From contig CAJUHR010000003.1 of the NCBI GenBank assembly GCA_910586255.1, forward strand, positions 136,191 to 200,190: 64,000 nucleotides of DNA, written 5' to 3'. Position 1 is the stretch's first letter, and each line of letters opens with the position of its first letter. A program made the translations under genes and the position numbers. Shown piece by piece: positions 1 through 8,068 of the stretch. The notes under the pieces were generated by a model that made no database searches, had not been told where the DNA came from, and saw nothing but the letters and a program-made list of their open reading frames with translations. The stretch is from an uncultured Lachnospiraceae bacterium. Its GTDB lineage: Bacteria; Bacillota; Clostridia; Lachnospirales; Lachnospiraceae.

Positions 1-464
1 TCCATTTTTTGAGGATAGTAGTTGGTTTCCACCATTACAGGAACCCCGTCAATTTTGCGCAACCGGGAAATTTTTAAAACCTTTTCTTCCTCGCCTACAT
101 GAAGATGGTGCTGGACAGAGGCATCCGGAAGAAGCCACTCCACGGAAAGTAATTCCGAGGAAGGCTCCTGCCCGCTCATGCGGCTGGCTTCCGAAAAGCT
201 TCGCACCAGATTGTTGGAATCAACTATACGGCGCAGCTTTTTCTCGGCGATAAAGGTGCCGATTCCCTGCTTGCGCATCACATATCCTTCATCAACCAGC
301 AATTCAATCGCCTTGCGAACTGTGATTCGGCTCACCTCATATTGCTGGCTGAGCTCAGCCTCCGTCATCAGACGGTCTCCGGCCTTTAGCTTTCCTTCGT
401 TTATCTGATTTTTGATTTCATCTGACAGTTGTTGATACAGAGGGATGATTGAATTTTTAATCAT
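1..464 (-). CDS. GntR/HutC-family transcriptional regulator (3' end outside window)
   Basis: Reading the minus strand from the ATG at 464, the protein begins MIKNSIIPLYQQLSDEIKNQ. This is the N-terminus of a GntR winged helix (about residues 1-70, with the recognition-helix stretch YEVSRITVRKAIELL and the wing QGIGTFI). A UTRA/HutC-type effector domain follows and runs off the left edge, so about 154 codons are visible and the C-terminus is missing. An AGGT-type ribosome site (GAGGT) sits just upstream of the ATG. UTRA domains usually bind phosphorylated sugars or amino-sugar derivatives. The gene lies downstream of, and on the same strand as, an FrlD/FrlC-like sugar cluster, and FrlR in E. 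coli and B. subtilis is also a GntR/HutC protein. An FrlR-like role is therefore likely but inferred. It has its own promoter, separated from the kinase by a terminator. Confidence 0.85.
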   Translation of the reverse strand, partial: MIKNSIIPLYQQLSDEIKNQINEGKLKAGDRLMTEAELSQQYEVSRITVRKAIELLVDEGYVMRKQGIGTFIAEKKLRRIVDSNNLVRSFSEASRMSGQEPSSELLSVEWLLPDASVQHHLHVGEEEKVLKISRLRKIDGVPVMVETNYYPQKM

Positions 465-517
465 GAAATACCTCACAATCCGGGTGTTTTGGTTGTTTTC
501 TATAGTCTTATAATGTG

Positions 518-546
518 ATAATACCATTAAAACCGAAATTGTGCAA
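518..546 (-). promoter_or_regulatory. Sigma-A promoter of the GntR/HutC gene
   Basis: On the minus strand TTGCAC (541-546) and TATTAT (518-523) are separated by exactly 17 bases. This gives a leader of about 50 nt before the regulator start at 464. It is seen directly in sequence; usage is inferred. Confidence 0.6.
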
Positions 547-586
547 GGATTCTGTGACAAATGGCATAAAAATTATATATTTTTTA

Positions 587-640
587 CAAAAAAACAGAAC
601 CTGAAACAGGGAATATTTACAATTCATTGTTTCAGGTTCT
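587..640 (-). terminator. Rho-independent terminator after the PfkB kinase gene
   Basis: A perfect 13-bp stem (AGAACCTGAAACA / TGTTTCAGGTTCT, arms 596-608 and 628-640) is followed, on the minus strand, by a run of seven T. It lies 30 nt beyond the kinase stop codon and before the promoter of the next regulator, so it closes the frl-like transcription unit. Confidence 0.8.
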
Positions 641-670
641 ATATGCTGACCTTTTGAACTTAAGACAGCA

Positions 671-1537
671 TTAAATGATTGCTGTCCCGTACCCGAAGGC
701 GCCTTCCATGCCGCACACCTTGGCGGCAAACTGAGCTCCCCGTTCCATGGCCCGGAGCAGACGCATCCGCATCTTTGCGTGATTGGTTTCAAACAGAGGG
801 CCATCATCCTGCAAAAGGGTGGTGAGAAGAGTGGCAAAGTAAGAGTCTCCCGCTCCCATGGTATCCATCACATCGCTGGCGCGGCAGGCATTTACATAGA
901 CCATTTCCCCCTCATAAAGGGCATAGGAGCCGGCCTCCCCCACAGTGCCGATGACTAACGTCACTCCATAGTCGGCCACCCTCCGCATTTCCCGTTCCCG
1001 CTCCACATCACTTAAGTGGGCGCAGGAGAGAAGGGCAATCTGAATATAGGGGCACACCAGATTTAACAGATCCGTATCCCAATCCACAGAAAGGTCAAAG
1101 GCAATCGGTACGCCTGTGCTGTGTAAAAGAGGCAGATCATTTAAAATATAGCTGTTGGTATTGGAATAAATAATATCAAATTCACTGATATAATTCATAT
1201 CCTCTTCTGTAAAGCTGTAGAGATGTTCCTTGGCTATACCGCCCCGGTTGGAGCCTAAGAATACCCGATCGCCGTCTCGCAGAGTTACCTGAGCGGCTCC
1301 GTTCTCCCCGTGGAAATGGCGGGAATGGCTGTAGTCGATTCCTAACTTGTCCAGAATGGAGCAGTTGTATTTTGCCACCTCGTCATCGCCGAACTTGCCC
1401 AGATAGGCAGGCACTCCCCCGTTCATCTGGGAATAGACACAGGTGTTCAGACACTGGCCTCCCGGATACATCTTTCCTCTGGACAGATATTTGTCCACTA
1501 CATTGTCTCCGATTGCAATAATTCTTGCTTCTTTCAT
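671..1537 (-). CDS. PfkB-family sugar kinase, fructoselysine 6-kinase (FrlD)-like
   Basis: A 288-residue ribokinase-fold kinase. The N-terminus IAIGDNVVDKYL, the GGQCLN sugar-binding region and the C-terminal DTMGAGDSYFATL signature (anion hole and catalytic Asp) mark the PfkB family. IGDN-VD, a D-RVF strand and an AFDLSVDWD stretch resemble E. coli FrlD (IGDNCVD, AFDFSDKWD) more than ribokinase or fructokinase. FrlD phosphorylates fructoselysine (an Amadori product) before deglycation. The start is the ATG at 1537, seven bases after GGGAGG; an upstream in-frame start at 1552 has no ribosome site. No FrlB-type deglycase is visible in the window, so the exact substrate (fructoselysine, psicoselysine or another keto-sugar) is unresolved. 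Neighbours are a HAD phosphatase and an FrlC-like epimerase on the same strand. Confidence 0.85.
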   Translation of the reverse strand: MKEARIIAIGDNVVDKYLSRGKMYPGGQCLNTCVYSQMNGGVPAYLGKFGDDEVAKYNCSILDKLGIDYSHSRHFHGENGAAQVTLRDGDRVFLGSNRGGIAKEHLYSFTEEDMNYISEFDIIYSNTNSYILNDLPLLHSTGVPIAFDLSVDWDTDLLNLVCPYIQIALLSCAHLSDVEREREMRRVADYGVTLVIGTVGEAGSYALYEGEMVYVNACRASDVMDTMGAGDSYFATLLTTLLQDDGPLFETNHAKMRMRLLRAMERGAQFAAKVCGMEGAFGYGTAII

Positions 1538-1600
1538 GATGCTACCTCCCAAATGGAAATGGGTCCGCAGCTGCGGAGCCGTTCATAATTATCTTTAAAT

Positions 1601-1632
1601 ACAATATATAACATTATGCAACATCTTGTCAA
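1601..1632 (-). promoter_or_regulatory. Internal promoter upstream of the PfkB kinase, with a shared 15-bp motif
   Basis: Minus-strand TTGACA (1627-1632), a 16-base spacer and TATATA (1605-1610). The -10 lies within the 15-mer at 1601-1615 (minus reading AATGTTATATATTGT), which recurs identically at 3326-3340 in front of the epimerase gene. A repeated motif overlapping two promoters of the same cluster suggests a regulator site, but the binding protein is unknown. Confidence 0.5.
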
Positions 1633-1689
1633 TACGGACTTTGCACTGTTTTAGGATCTGAACTGCTGCGTTACATGTCAGATGAATTG

Positions 1690-2349
1690 TCACTGAGCGG
1701 AATCCTTTTCCAAAAACGGAATCACATCCCGAAGGGTATCGGCACACATGGCGATTCTCGCGTATTCCCGTTCGGTTGCCGGAAGCATATCCGGAACCAT
1801 GATTACGGTCATTTTGGCCTTCCAGGCAGCCTCCACTCCGGCATAGGAATCCTCCAGCACAAGACAATCCTCCGGAGGGGTGGAGGCTGCCTGAGCTGTT
1901 CTTAAAAAGATATCCGGCGCCGGCTTTCCATGCGCCACCATATCCCCATAGACCCGGCAGGTATAATAGGGGCTAACCCCGGCTATGTCAAGAAGGCGGT
2001 CGGCAGAGGCCTGGTAGGTGGAGGTGGCCAGGGCAATCTGATATCCGTGAACCTTCAGCCATTCCAAAAGCTCGGTCAGCCCCGGCTTTATGGGCATGCC
2101 ATGCTCCTGAATCCATTGATCTACATACACCACACGCTCCTTGCGCAGGGTCCAGTAGTCAAAATCCTCCCCCAGCCCTTCCTTAAAGATACGGATACAG
2201 CCATCAAGGGGGAGCCCCCGCATACGGTTCATCAGGGCCTCAGTAATGGGAATGCCATGGCGTTTTCCGATTTCCAGCCAGGCATTGCTGGTAAGACGCT
2301 CTGTGTCAAACATCAGGCCATCCATATCAAAAATAACGGTTTTTATCAT
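1690..2349 (-). CDS. HAD-superfamily phosphatase / beta-phosphoglucomutase-like
   Basis: A 219-residue HAD hydrolase. Motif I is FDMDGLMFDTE (nucleophile Asp and acid/base Asp), followed by an alpha-helical cap (about residues 15-90), motif II as the Thr in ALATSTY, and motif III/IV as GKPAPDIFL and VLEDSYAGVEAA. The type I C1 cap and DGLMFDTE fit the beta-phosphoglucomutase / sugar-phosphate phosphatase group. An AGGAGG site lies seven bases before the ATG at 2349. It sits between the FrlC-like epimerase (17 nt gap) and the FrlD-like kinase. A sugar-phosphate dephosphorylation or isomerisation role in the same pathway is likely; the substrate cannot be read from sequence. Confidence 0.85.
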   Translation of the reverse strand: MIKTVIFDMDGLMFDTERLTSNAWLEIGKRHGIPITEALMNRMRGLPLDGCIRIFKEGLGEDFDYWTLRKERVVYVDQWIQEHGMPIKPGLTELLEWLKVHGYQIALATSTYQASADRLLDIAGVSPYYTCRVYGDMVAHGKPAPDIFLRTAQAASTPPEDCLVLEDSYAGVEAAWKAKMTVIMVPDMLPATEREYARIAMCADTLRDVIPFLEKDSAQ

Positions 2350-2365
2350 AGAGACCTCCTGATTT

Positions 2366-3202
2366 TCAATTCATAAAAGGAACAAACTGCTGGTAATTGG
2401 ACATATCCGCCCGTGCCGGGTCAAAGCAGTAATCAAGGGCCGTAATTTCCTGGCTTAGCAGGCCGTGATAATGATGATTATGTAAGATCTGAAGCCATGC
2501 GGCCAGATCGTGCCGCCCGTCTCCCCAGATCAGATGGCCATAGGGCAGACCGTCCACAAAGTGCGTGTGGATGATATTTTCATCTCCCATCACCTGAAAC
2601 CACTGTTCCGGATTCTCGCCGGCAACCCCCATGGCGCAGGTGTCGATCATGGTCTTAAAGTTGGGATGTGCAATCTCGTCAAACATGCGCTTTACATCCT
2701 TTAAGGTCACAGCAAGGTTGGTTTCCTGGGGACGGAGAGACTCCATGGCCAGGGTGATTCCCTTTGTCTGCGCATAGTCCGCCAGCTTAGCCAGCATATC
2801 CCTGCCTCTTTTCCAGGCCTCCTCCCGATCCTCATTCAGGTTGCCTCTGCCGGAATGGACGGCCATGATCTCACAGCCTAACTCCTCCCCCGCATCCAGC
2901 CCCTTCTTAAAATAAGAAAAGCTTCTGCGGTAAAGCTCCGGATCCGCCGCGGCAAATTGATAGGGCACAGTGCAGTTTTCAGGGGTGATGACCTTTACCG
3001 TAAGTCCCCGTTCCCGAATCATGTGCTTGATGCGGACGCAGTCCTCATATTCCATATCGCTCAAAAAGAAATGGGGAGATCCTGCCCACAGCTCGATTGT
3101 CTGAAAGCCCGCCCTCATCTGAGCCTCCAAAAAATATTCAAAAGAAAAATAGCGGTAGTGGATATTCATTCCTGCCAGCTGGCTTCGCTCGATTAATTTC
3201 AT
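2366..3202 (-). CDS. Sugar isomerase/epimerase, FrlC-like TIM barrel
   Basis: A 278-residue xylose-isomerase-like TIM barrel (AP_endonuc_2 family). The IELWAGSPHFF segment and the TPENCTVPYQFAAAD strand resemble E. coli FrlC (IEIWGGRPHAF, YTPETNGYPYN). Metal-ligand candidates are the Glu in AMESLRPQETN, the Asp in MIDTCAMGV, the His in HTHFVDG and the late Glu in LSQEITALDY. FrlC interconverts fructoselysine and its C3 epimer psicoselysine, which fits an adjacent FrlD-like kinase. The start has AGGAAAGGAT upstream. First gene of a three-gene minus-strand unit with its own promoter about 100 nt upstream. Alternative: a D-tagatose/psicose 3-epimerase-like enzyme for a related keto-sugar. Confidence 0.8.
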   Translation of the reverse strand: MKLIERSQLAGMNIHYRYFSFEYFLEAQMRAGFQTIELWAGSPHFFLSDMEYEDCVRIKHMIRERGLTVKVITPENCTVPYQFAAADPELYRRSFSYFKKGLDAGEELGCEIMAVHSGRGNLNEDREEAWKRGRDMLAKLADYAQTKGITLAMESLRPQETNLAVTLKDVKRMFDEIAHPNFKTMIDTCAMGVAGENPEQWFQVMGDENIIHTHFVDGLPYGHLIWGDGRHDLAAWLQILHNHHYHGLLSQEITALDYCFDPARADMSNYQQFVPFMN

Positions 3203-3299
3203 AATACGTCATCCTTTCCTGGTTATTGTATCTGAATTCCAGTCTCCACAAAAAAGGCTGGCCATCAGACAACTATCTAAGAGTAATCATGATGACCTA

Positions 3300-3340
3300 A
3301 GTATAGCATAATGAATCGTATTATGACAATATATAACATT
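3300..3340 (-). promoter_or_regulatory. Promoter and operator region of the frl-like cluster
   Basis: Minus-strand TTGTCA (3324-3329), an 18-base spacer and TATACT (3300-3305). The spacer holds a perfect inverted repeat CATAAT-N7-ATTATG (3307-3325). Directly upstream is the 15-mer 3326-3340, identical to 1601-1615. The arrangement suggests regulated transcription of the epimerase-phosphatase-kinase unit, possibly by one of the two flanking GntR proteins. Confidence 0.55.
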
Positions 3341-3364
3341 GAAAAATTTAAAAGAATCTTTATT

Positions 3365-4063
3365 TTAAATAAATTCCAATTCATCCAGCACCGCCTTATA
3401 AGCCGAGGAAGGAGCGGCAGAATAAGCCTGCATGTCATAAAAGTAATCCAGAGCCGCCCTGCGACAGGATTCAATATGTGTTTTCATCAGGCCGACTGCC
3501 TTGTCTGTATCCTGAGAGATAAGGGCATCGATGATCTCCATATGCTCCAGCCTGGCATCATGGATCTGTATCTGATTTTGCTTGCTGGAAATAATCACAC
3601 GGGTATTGTCCTCGAACAGCTTGTGCATCATATCAATGAGGTAACGATTGCCGCAGTGGTCAATAATAAAAAGGTGCATGGCAGTGTCCAGCCGGTAGCT
3701 GATCTTGATATCCGGCGGATTGCCGGAGAACTTTTTGTGGAAGGCAAAAAGCTCTGCCTGAGGAAGGCTGTGGGCAGCCATCCTCAGGGTGACCGGTTCA
3801 ATTTCGAGGCGTGTCTGAAAAATCTGCTGGACATCCGTCAGGGAAATATCTGATACATGGATCCCTTTTTTGGGAACAACTGTCACAAGATTGTCATATT
3901 CCAGCCGGCTGATGGCCTCCCGGACCGGGGTGCGGCTGCAGCCTAAGTCGGCAGCCAGCTGCGCCTCATTTAAGAAGCTGCCGGGCTCATAGACACAATT
4001 GATTAAGCGTTCTTTGATGATTGTGTAAGCCTGATCCTTAAAATTATGATTGGAAGTACTCAT
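3365..4063 (-). CDS. GntR-family regulator with FCD (FadR C-terminal) domain
   Basis: A 232-residue regulator. The winged helix (about residues 10-75) contains LAADLGCSRTPVREAISRLE, the FadR-type recognition helix. The C-terminal all-helical FCD domain (about 80-215) carries the usual acid/His metal-ligand positions (Asp in RLDTAMHLFI, His in MHLF, later LEHMEIIDAL). FCD regulators usually respond to sugar acids, carboxylates or similar ligands. The start is ATG 4063, six bases after GGAGA; a GTG six bases earlier abuts the ribosome site and is unlikely. It is divergent from a sugar ABC importer. Paired operators overlap both promoters, so it probably controls itself and the importer. Confidence 0.88.
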   Translation of the reverse strand: MSTSNHNFKDQAYTIIKERLINCVYEPGSFLNEAQLAADLGCSRTPVREAISRLEYDNLVTVVPKKGIHVSDISLTDVQQIFQTRLEIEPVTLRMAAHSLPQAELFAFHKKFSGNPPDIKISYRLDTAMHLFIIDHCGNRYLIDMMHKLFEDNTRVIISSKQNQIQIHDARLEHMEIIDALISQDTDKAVGLMKTHIESCRRAALDYFYDMQAYSAAPSSAYKAVLDELEFI

Positions 4064-4216
4064 TTTCACTCTCCATTTTTTTGTTAATTGTGGGCTTTGG
4101 AAAAGCCTGTCAGGAAAAATCCGAAAGGCATATCTTGTCTTGGAAGGGCGCTATTCAGAATGAAGGTCCGGGAAAAACACCAGGTATAGAAAAAATAAGA
4201 CATACCTCTATGAAAA

Positions 4217-4361
4217 GCATGTAGTATACATTAAGATCTATTGTACAACAAAAAAAAGGAAATAGCAAGGAAGGAGAAGCGGAAAGATGCACAAAAATAT
4301 ACTGAAAAATATAGAGAAAATAACTATTGTGCATCTTGTAGAACTGTTGTATACTACACGC
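4217..4361. promoter_or_regulatory. Divergent promoters with matched operators (FCD regulator / ABC importer)
   Basis: The 14-mer GCATGTAGTATACA at 4217-4230 recurs in inverted orientation at 4348-4361 with one mismatch. Rightward promoter: TTGTGC (4327-4332), 17 bases, TATACT (4350-4355). Leftward promoter: TTGTTG (4246-4251, minus), 17 bases, TATACT (4223-4228, minus). Each operator therefore covers a -10 box. The GTATAC core with T-G flanks resembles FadR-subfamily sites such as TTGTATACAA, which supports binding by the adjacent FCD regulator (inference). This accounts for most of the 340-nt gene-free gap. Confidence 0.65.
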
Positions 4362-4405
4362 ATAACACAAAACGCACAAGACCACCAAAAGAAGGGAGAC
4401 TATCT

Positions 4406-5470
4406 ATGAAGAAAATTATGGCAGTGGGAATGGCGATGGTGCTGGCACTGGGTCTGACCGCCTGCAGCGGAGGAGAGACCGTGCGGGAGGAGACTACGAC
4501 CGCCGCGCCGTCAGCAGCAGAGAATTCCGGAAATCAGGAAGCAGAGAAGGCGCCGGCAGCAAACAGCAACAAAGTAAAGAAGAATCCTTATACCGAAGAT
4601 ATCAAGATTGCCTATATTGCCCATGACTTAAGCACCCCCAACAACCAGGCCTGGCTGGAGGGAATCGAGAGGGAATGTGCATCCTGGGACAATATCGTGG
4701 TACAGTCCTTTAACGGGGAGAGCAGCGCGGAGACGCAGGTTAAGATTATGTCGGATGTGATTAACCAGAAGTATGACGCCATTATTCTCCAGTGCTCTGA
4801 TGGAACGGCTCTTGCTCCGTCTGTGGATGAGGCAGAGAAAGCGGGGATTCCGGTGATTACATTGAATCTGGATGCTTACACCGTACACAGCGCCCTGGTA
4901 ATGGCAGTGGACTATGATGCCGGACGCATGGTGGCGGACGAGATGGCAAAAGAGATCAATGAAAAGGGAGATGTGGTTATCATTCAGGGTGTTGCCGGGC
5001 TGACGAGAACAGACAACCTGGAAAAGGGATTTAGGGATACCATAGCAAAATATCCGGACATTAAGATTTTGGACGCGCAGTCTGCATCCTTTGAGAAGGA
5101 AACGGCGATAACGGTTATGAACAGCTTTTTACAGAATTACGACAAGATTGACGGTGTGTTCTGCATTAACGATGCCATGGCAGAGGGCGCGGCTCTGGCT
5201 GTCCAGTCTGCCGGAAGAAAGGGAGAGATGGTGATCTGGGGAGCAGACGGAGAATCCGATGCCCTGGCAATGATTGAAAGCGGTGATATGACAGGAACCA
5301 TCTACACCAACAGCTGGGATGAGGGCTCCACTGCGGCCAAGATTGCTCTCTTGATGATTGGCTCTGAGTATGATTCTGCCGTGCTGACAGAGACTCCTCA
5401 GGTTATTATGGAGCCGATTGTAGTGACTATCGATACGGTTGGAACGATTCCACCGGAAGACCGCTGGTAG
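4406..5470 (+). CDS. Sugar ABC transporter substrate-binding lipoprotein (RbsB/PBP1 type)
   Basis: A 354-residue exported binding protein. The signal MKKIMAVGMAMVLALGLTAC ends in lipobox LTAC, so the mature Cys is lipid-anchored. A Glu/Ala/Thr-rich linker precedes a periplasmic-binding-protein type 1 fold: IKIAYIAHDLS, then YDAIILQCSD, PVITLNLDA, then GVFCINDAMAEG. The start ATG at 4406 follows GAAGGGAGAC; in-frame sequence further upstream is non-coding leader containing the promoter. It is the first gene of an operon with two RbsC-like permeases and a fused ATPase. The ligand is probably a monosaccharide or sugar acid, not identifiable from sequence. Confidence 0.9.
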   Translation: MKKIMAVGMAMVLALGLTACSGGETVREETTTAAPSAAENSGNQEAEKAPAANSNKVKKNPYTEDIKIAYIAHDLSTPNNQAWLEGIERECASWDNIVVQSFNGESSAETQVKIMSDVINQKYDAIILQCSDGTALAPSVDEAEKAGIPVITLNLDAYTVHSALVMAVDYDAGRMVADEMAKEINEKGDVVIIQGVAGLTRTDNLEKGFRDTIAKYPDIKILDAQSASFEKETAITVMNSFLQNYDKIDGVFCINDAMAEGAALAVQSAGRKGEMVIWGADGESDALAMIESGDMTGTIYTNSWDEGSTAAKIALLMIGSEYDSAVLTETPQVIMEPIVVTIDTVGTIPPEDRW

Positions 5471-5561
5471 AAAACTGTGTGAGTGAAAGAAACCGGACAA
5501 AAGGGGCAGGGTGCAAAAGCCCTGCCTGTTTCTTTTACCTTTAGAAAAAAGGAGCAGAACT

Positions 5562-6554
5562 GTGAAACAGACAACGATTAGACGATTGATTTCATTGGGA
5601 ATGTTGGGGGCTCTGGTACTTTTGTTTTCCTGCATGAGCAGCTATTATCTAAATGGGGACAATCTGCTGGAAATCGTGCGGGACGCTTCCGTGGCAGGTA
5701 TTATCGGTGTAGGTGTGACTTATGTGATCATCACATCGGGAATAGATCTGTCCACCGGCAGCTGTATGGCGCTTGTGGGTATGACCATGGCGAATATTTA
5801 CCGATATACGCTGCTGCCTATTTGGATGATGCTTTTGATCGGGATACTCGTAGGGCTGGCAGCGGGACTTTTTAACGGATTTGTGGTGGCGAAGCTTCAC
5901 TTGCCGGAATTTATTGCCACCCTGGCCACCATGGGGATTTTTCGGGCTCTGACCTACGCCATTGCTATCCGGGACGCGGGCGGCGTTATTACCAGCCAGG
6001 CAATGACCTATTCTTCCTTTGTGAGATGGGGCGGGACCGTGGGAAAGCTTCATTATGTGTCTATTGCCTTTGTGATTGCCGTGATTTTGGGGCAGCTTGT
6101 CCTTAAGAAAACCAGATTTGGGACAAATCTGTATGCTGTAGGAGCCAACAAAAAGGCTGCCGAGCTGTCGGGTATCAATATTGCCAAAACGCGGATTATG
6201 GCCTATATGGTGGTGGGATTGTGTTCGGCTATAGGTGCTATTTTCACTACAGCGCGGCTTCAGAGCACCACAGCTCTTTTGGGAAACGGATTTGAATTTG
6301 ATCCCATTGCCGCTGCGGTAGTAGGGGGCGTCTCCCTTTCCGGCGGCTACGGAGATATTGTGGGAACCTTTATCGGCGCGCTGTTTATGTCAGCTCTGGA
6401 CAACGGGGTTTTAAAGCTGCAGATGAACACGGCATATCAGTATGTGATCAAGGGAGTCATTATCATTCTGGTGGTAATGTTTGATGCCTGGTATAACGGG
6501 CGTATGGAAAAGCTGGCGCAGGAGAAGGGCAGGAAGGAGGCGGTCAGCTCATGA
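5562..6554 (+). CDS. ABC sugar permease 1 (RbsC/BPD_transp_2 family)
   Basis: A 330-residue inner-membrane permease with 8-10 hydrophobic helices. It carries the family signatures GVGVTYVIITSGIDLSTGS near the N-terminus and AVVGGVSLSGGYGDIVGTF near the C-terminus, typical of ribose/xylose/galactose permeases. The start is GTG 5562, seven bases after GGAG; in-frame codons upstream lie in the intercistronic gap. It ends with a 4-base overlap with the ATPase gene, implying translational coupling. A second permease follows the ATPase, so the transmembrane channel is probably a heterodimer rather than the RbsC homodimer. Confidence 0.92.
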   Translation: MKQTTIRRLISLGMLGALVLLFSCMSSYYLNGDNLLEIVRDASVAGIIGVGVTYVIITSGIDLSTGSCMALVGMTMANIYRYTLLPIWMMLLIGILVGLAAGLFNGFVVAKLHLPEFIATLATMGIFRALTYAIAIRDAGGVITSQAMTYSSFVRWGGTVGKLHYVSIAFVIAVILGQLVLKKTRFGTNLYAVGANKKAAELSGINIAKTRIMAYMVVGLCSAIGAIFTTARLQSTTALLGNGFEFDPIAAAVVGGVSLSGGYGDIVGTFIGALFMSALDNGVLKLQMNTAYQYVIKGVIIILVVMFDAWYNGRMEKLAQEKGRKEAVSS

Positions 6555-8068
6555 ATGAGAACGTGATTTTGGAAGCAAAGGGAATATGCAAAAGCTTTTC
6601 AGGAGTTCCTGTGCTGCAGCAGGTGGATTTTTCTGTGAAAAGGGGAGAGGTCCATGCATTGATGGGAGAAAACGGAGCGGGAAAGTCCACTCTTATCAAG
6701 ATTCTGACAGGAGTCTATACCAAAGACAGCGGTTCTGTCTTCTGGGAGGGAAAGGAAGCCGTGATAAACAGCTACAAGGATTGTCAGAAGCTGGGGATGG
6801 CTTGTATTTACCAGGAGCTGTCCGTGATACCGCCGCTGACCGTGGCTCAAAATGTATTTCTGGGAAGAGAGCCGAGACGGATGGGGCTTATTGACCATAA
6901 AAAAATGAATGAAATGACTCAGGAACTGATTGAGAGATACGACTTTCCTTTAGATCCTGTGGCCCTGGTGTCCAATCTGGGGATTGGCCTGAGACAGCTG
7001 GTGGAAATCTTAAAAGGCTTGTCCTGCGATTCCCGTCTGCTGATCATGGATGAGCCTACAGCCAGCCTAAGCGGCAAGGAGGCGGAGAGCCTGTTTGCCA
7101 TTATTGACACCCTCAGAAAAAAAGGTGTATCCATTATCTATATTTCTCATCGCCTGGAGGAGGTTTACAAGCTTTCCGACCGCTTGACCGTATTGCGGGA
7201 CGGAAAAAATGCCGCTGTATTAAATCATGATGAGATTGAGCCGAGGAAGGTGATTCAGACCATGATCGGCAAGGTGGTGGATGAGTCGGCCGGATCCAGC
7301 AAGGAGATGCGCAAAAATAACAACGAGGTGGTTTTGGAGGTTCAGAATCTGTCAGATGAGACAGGATTTTTCCACAATGTCAGTTTTAAGGCCCACAAGG
7401 GAGAGATTCTTGGGCTGGGAGGTCTGATCGGGGCAGGAAGAACCGAGCTGGTGCGGGCGATCTATGGGATTGACCAGTATCGGGAGGGAACGATTCTCTT
7501 AAACGGACAGAAGCTTCATCCATCTCCTAAAAGGAGCATACGGGCCGGCTTTGGATTTGTACCGGAGGATCGGAGAGGTCAGGGATTTATTCCTCTTTTG
7601 TCCGTCAACAGAAACACGGCGCTGACCAACTATGACCGAATAAAGAAACACGGGATGGCTGTGTCTGATAAGGCAGAGCTTTCCATGTGCCGGGATGCCA
7701 TTGAGCGGATCGACATTCGTCCTGCGGACCCGGACAAGCAGGTAGGCTTAATGTCAGGGGGCAATCAGCAGAAGGTGGTTTTGGGGAAATGGCTTATGAG
7801 GGATTTGAAGGTGTTGATTGTAGACGAGCCTACGGCGGGAATCGATGTGGGAGCCAAGGATGAGATTTATGGCATTTTGGAGGATCTGGCAAAAAGCGGA
7901 GTGGTTGTGATTTTGGTTTCCTCGGATCTGCAGGAATTAATCCGGGTGTCTCATCGGATTCTGGTGATGCGCAAGGGTTCTGTCATCCGGGAATTTGACA
8001 GCGGAGTAATCACTCAGTCCATGGTTTTGGAGGCGGCGTCCGGTCTGGTGGAAAAGGAGGTGTCCTGA
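6551..8068 (+). CDS. ABC sugar importer ATPase with tandem nucleotide-binding domains (RbsA/MglA type)
   Basis: A 505-residue protein with two ABC domains. NBD1 (about 5-240) has Walker A GENGAGKST, the degenerate signature LGIGLRQLVEI and Walker B LLIMDEPTASL. NBD2 (about 260-500) has a degenerate Walker A GLIGAGRTE, signature MSGGNQQKVVLGKW and Walker B VLIVDEPTAGID. A non-canonical Walker A in the second half is normal for RbsA, MglA and XylG, where only one site hydrolyses ATP efficiently. It overlaps both flanking permease genes by a few bases. It energises uptake by the adjacent permeases and binding protein. Confidence 0.94.
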   Translation: MNENVILEAKGICKSFSGVPVLQQVDFSVKRGEVHALMGENGAGKSTLIKILTGVYTKDSGSVFWEGKEAVINSYKDCQKLGMACIYQELSVIPPLTVAQNVFLGREPRRMGLIDHKKMNEMTQELIERYDFPLDPVALVSNLGIGLRQLVEILKGLSCDSRLLIMDEPTASLSGKEAESLFAIIDTLRKKGVSIIYISHRLEEVYKLSDRLTVLRDGKNAAVLNHDEIEPRKVIQTMIGKVVDESAGSSKEMRKNNNEVVLEVQNLSDETGFFHNVSFKAHKGEILGLGGLIGAGRTELVRAIYGIDQYREGTILLNGQKLHPSPKRSIRAGFGFVPEDRRGQGFIPLLSVNRNTALTNYDRIKKHGMAVSDKAELSMCRDAIERIDIRPADPDKQVGLMSGGNQQKVVLGKWLMRDLKVLIVDEPTAGIDVGAKDEIYGILEDLAKSGVVVILVSSDLQELIRVSHRILVMRKGSVIREFDSGVITQSMVLEAASGLVEKEVS

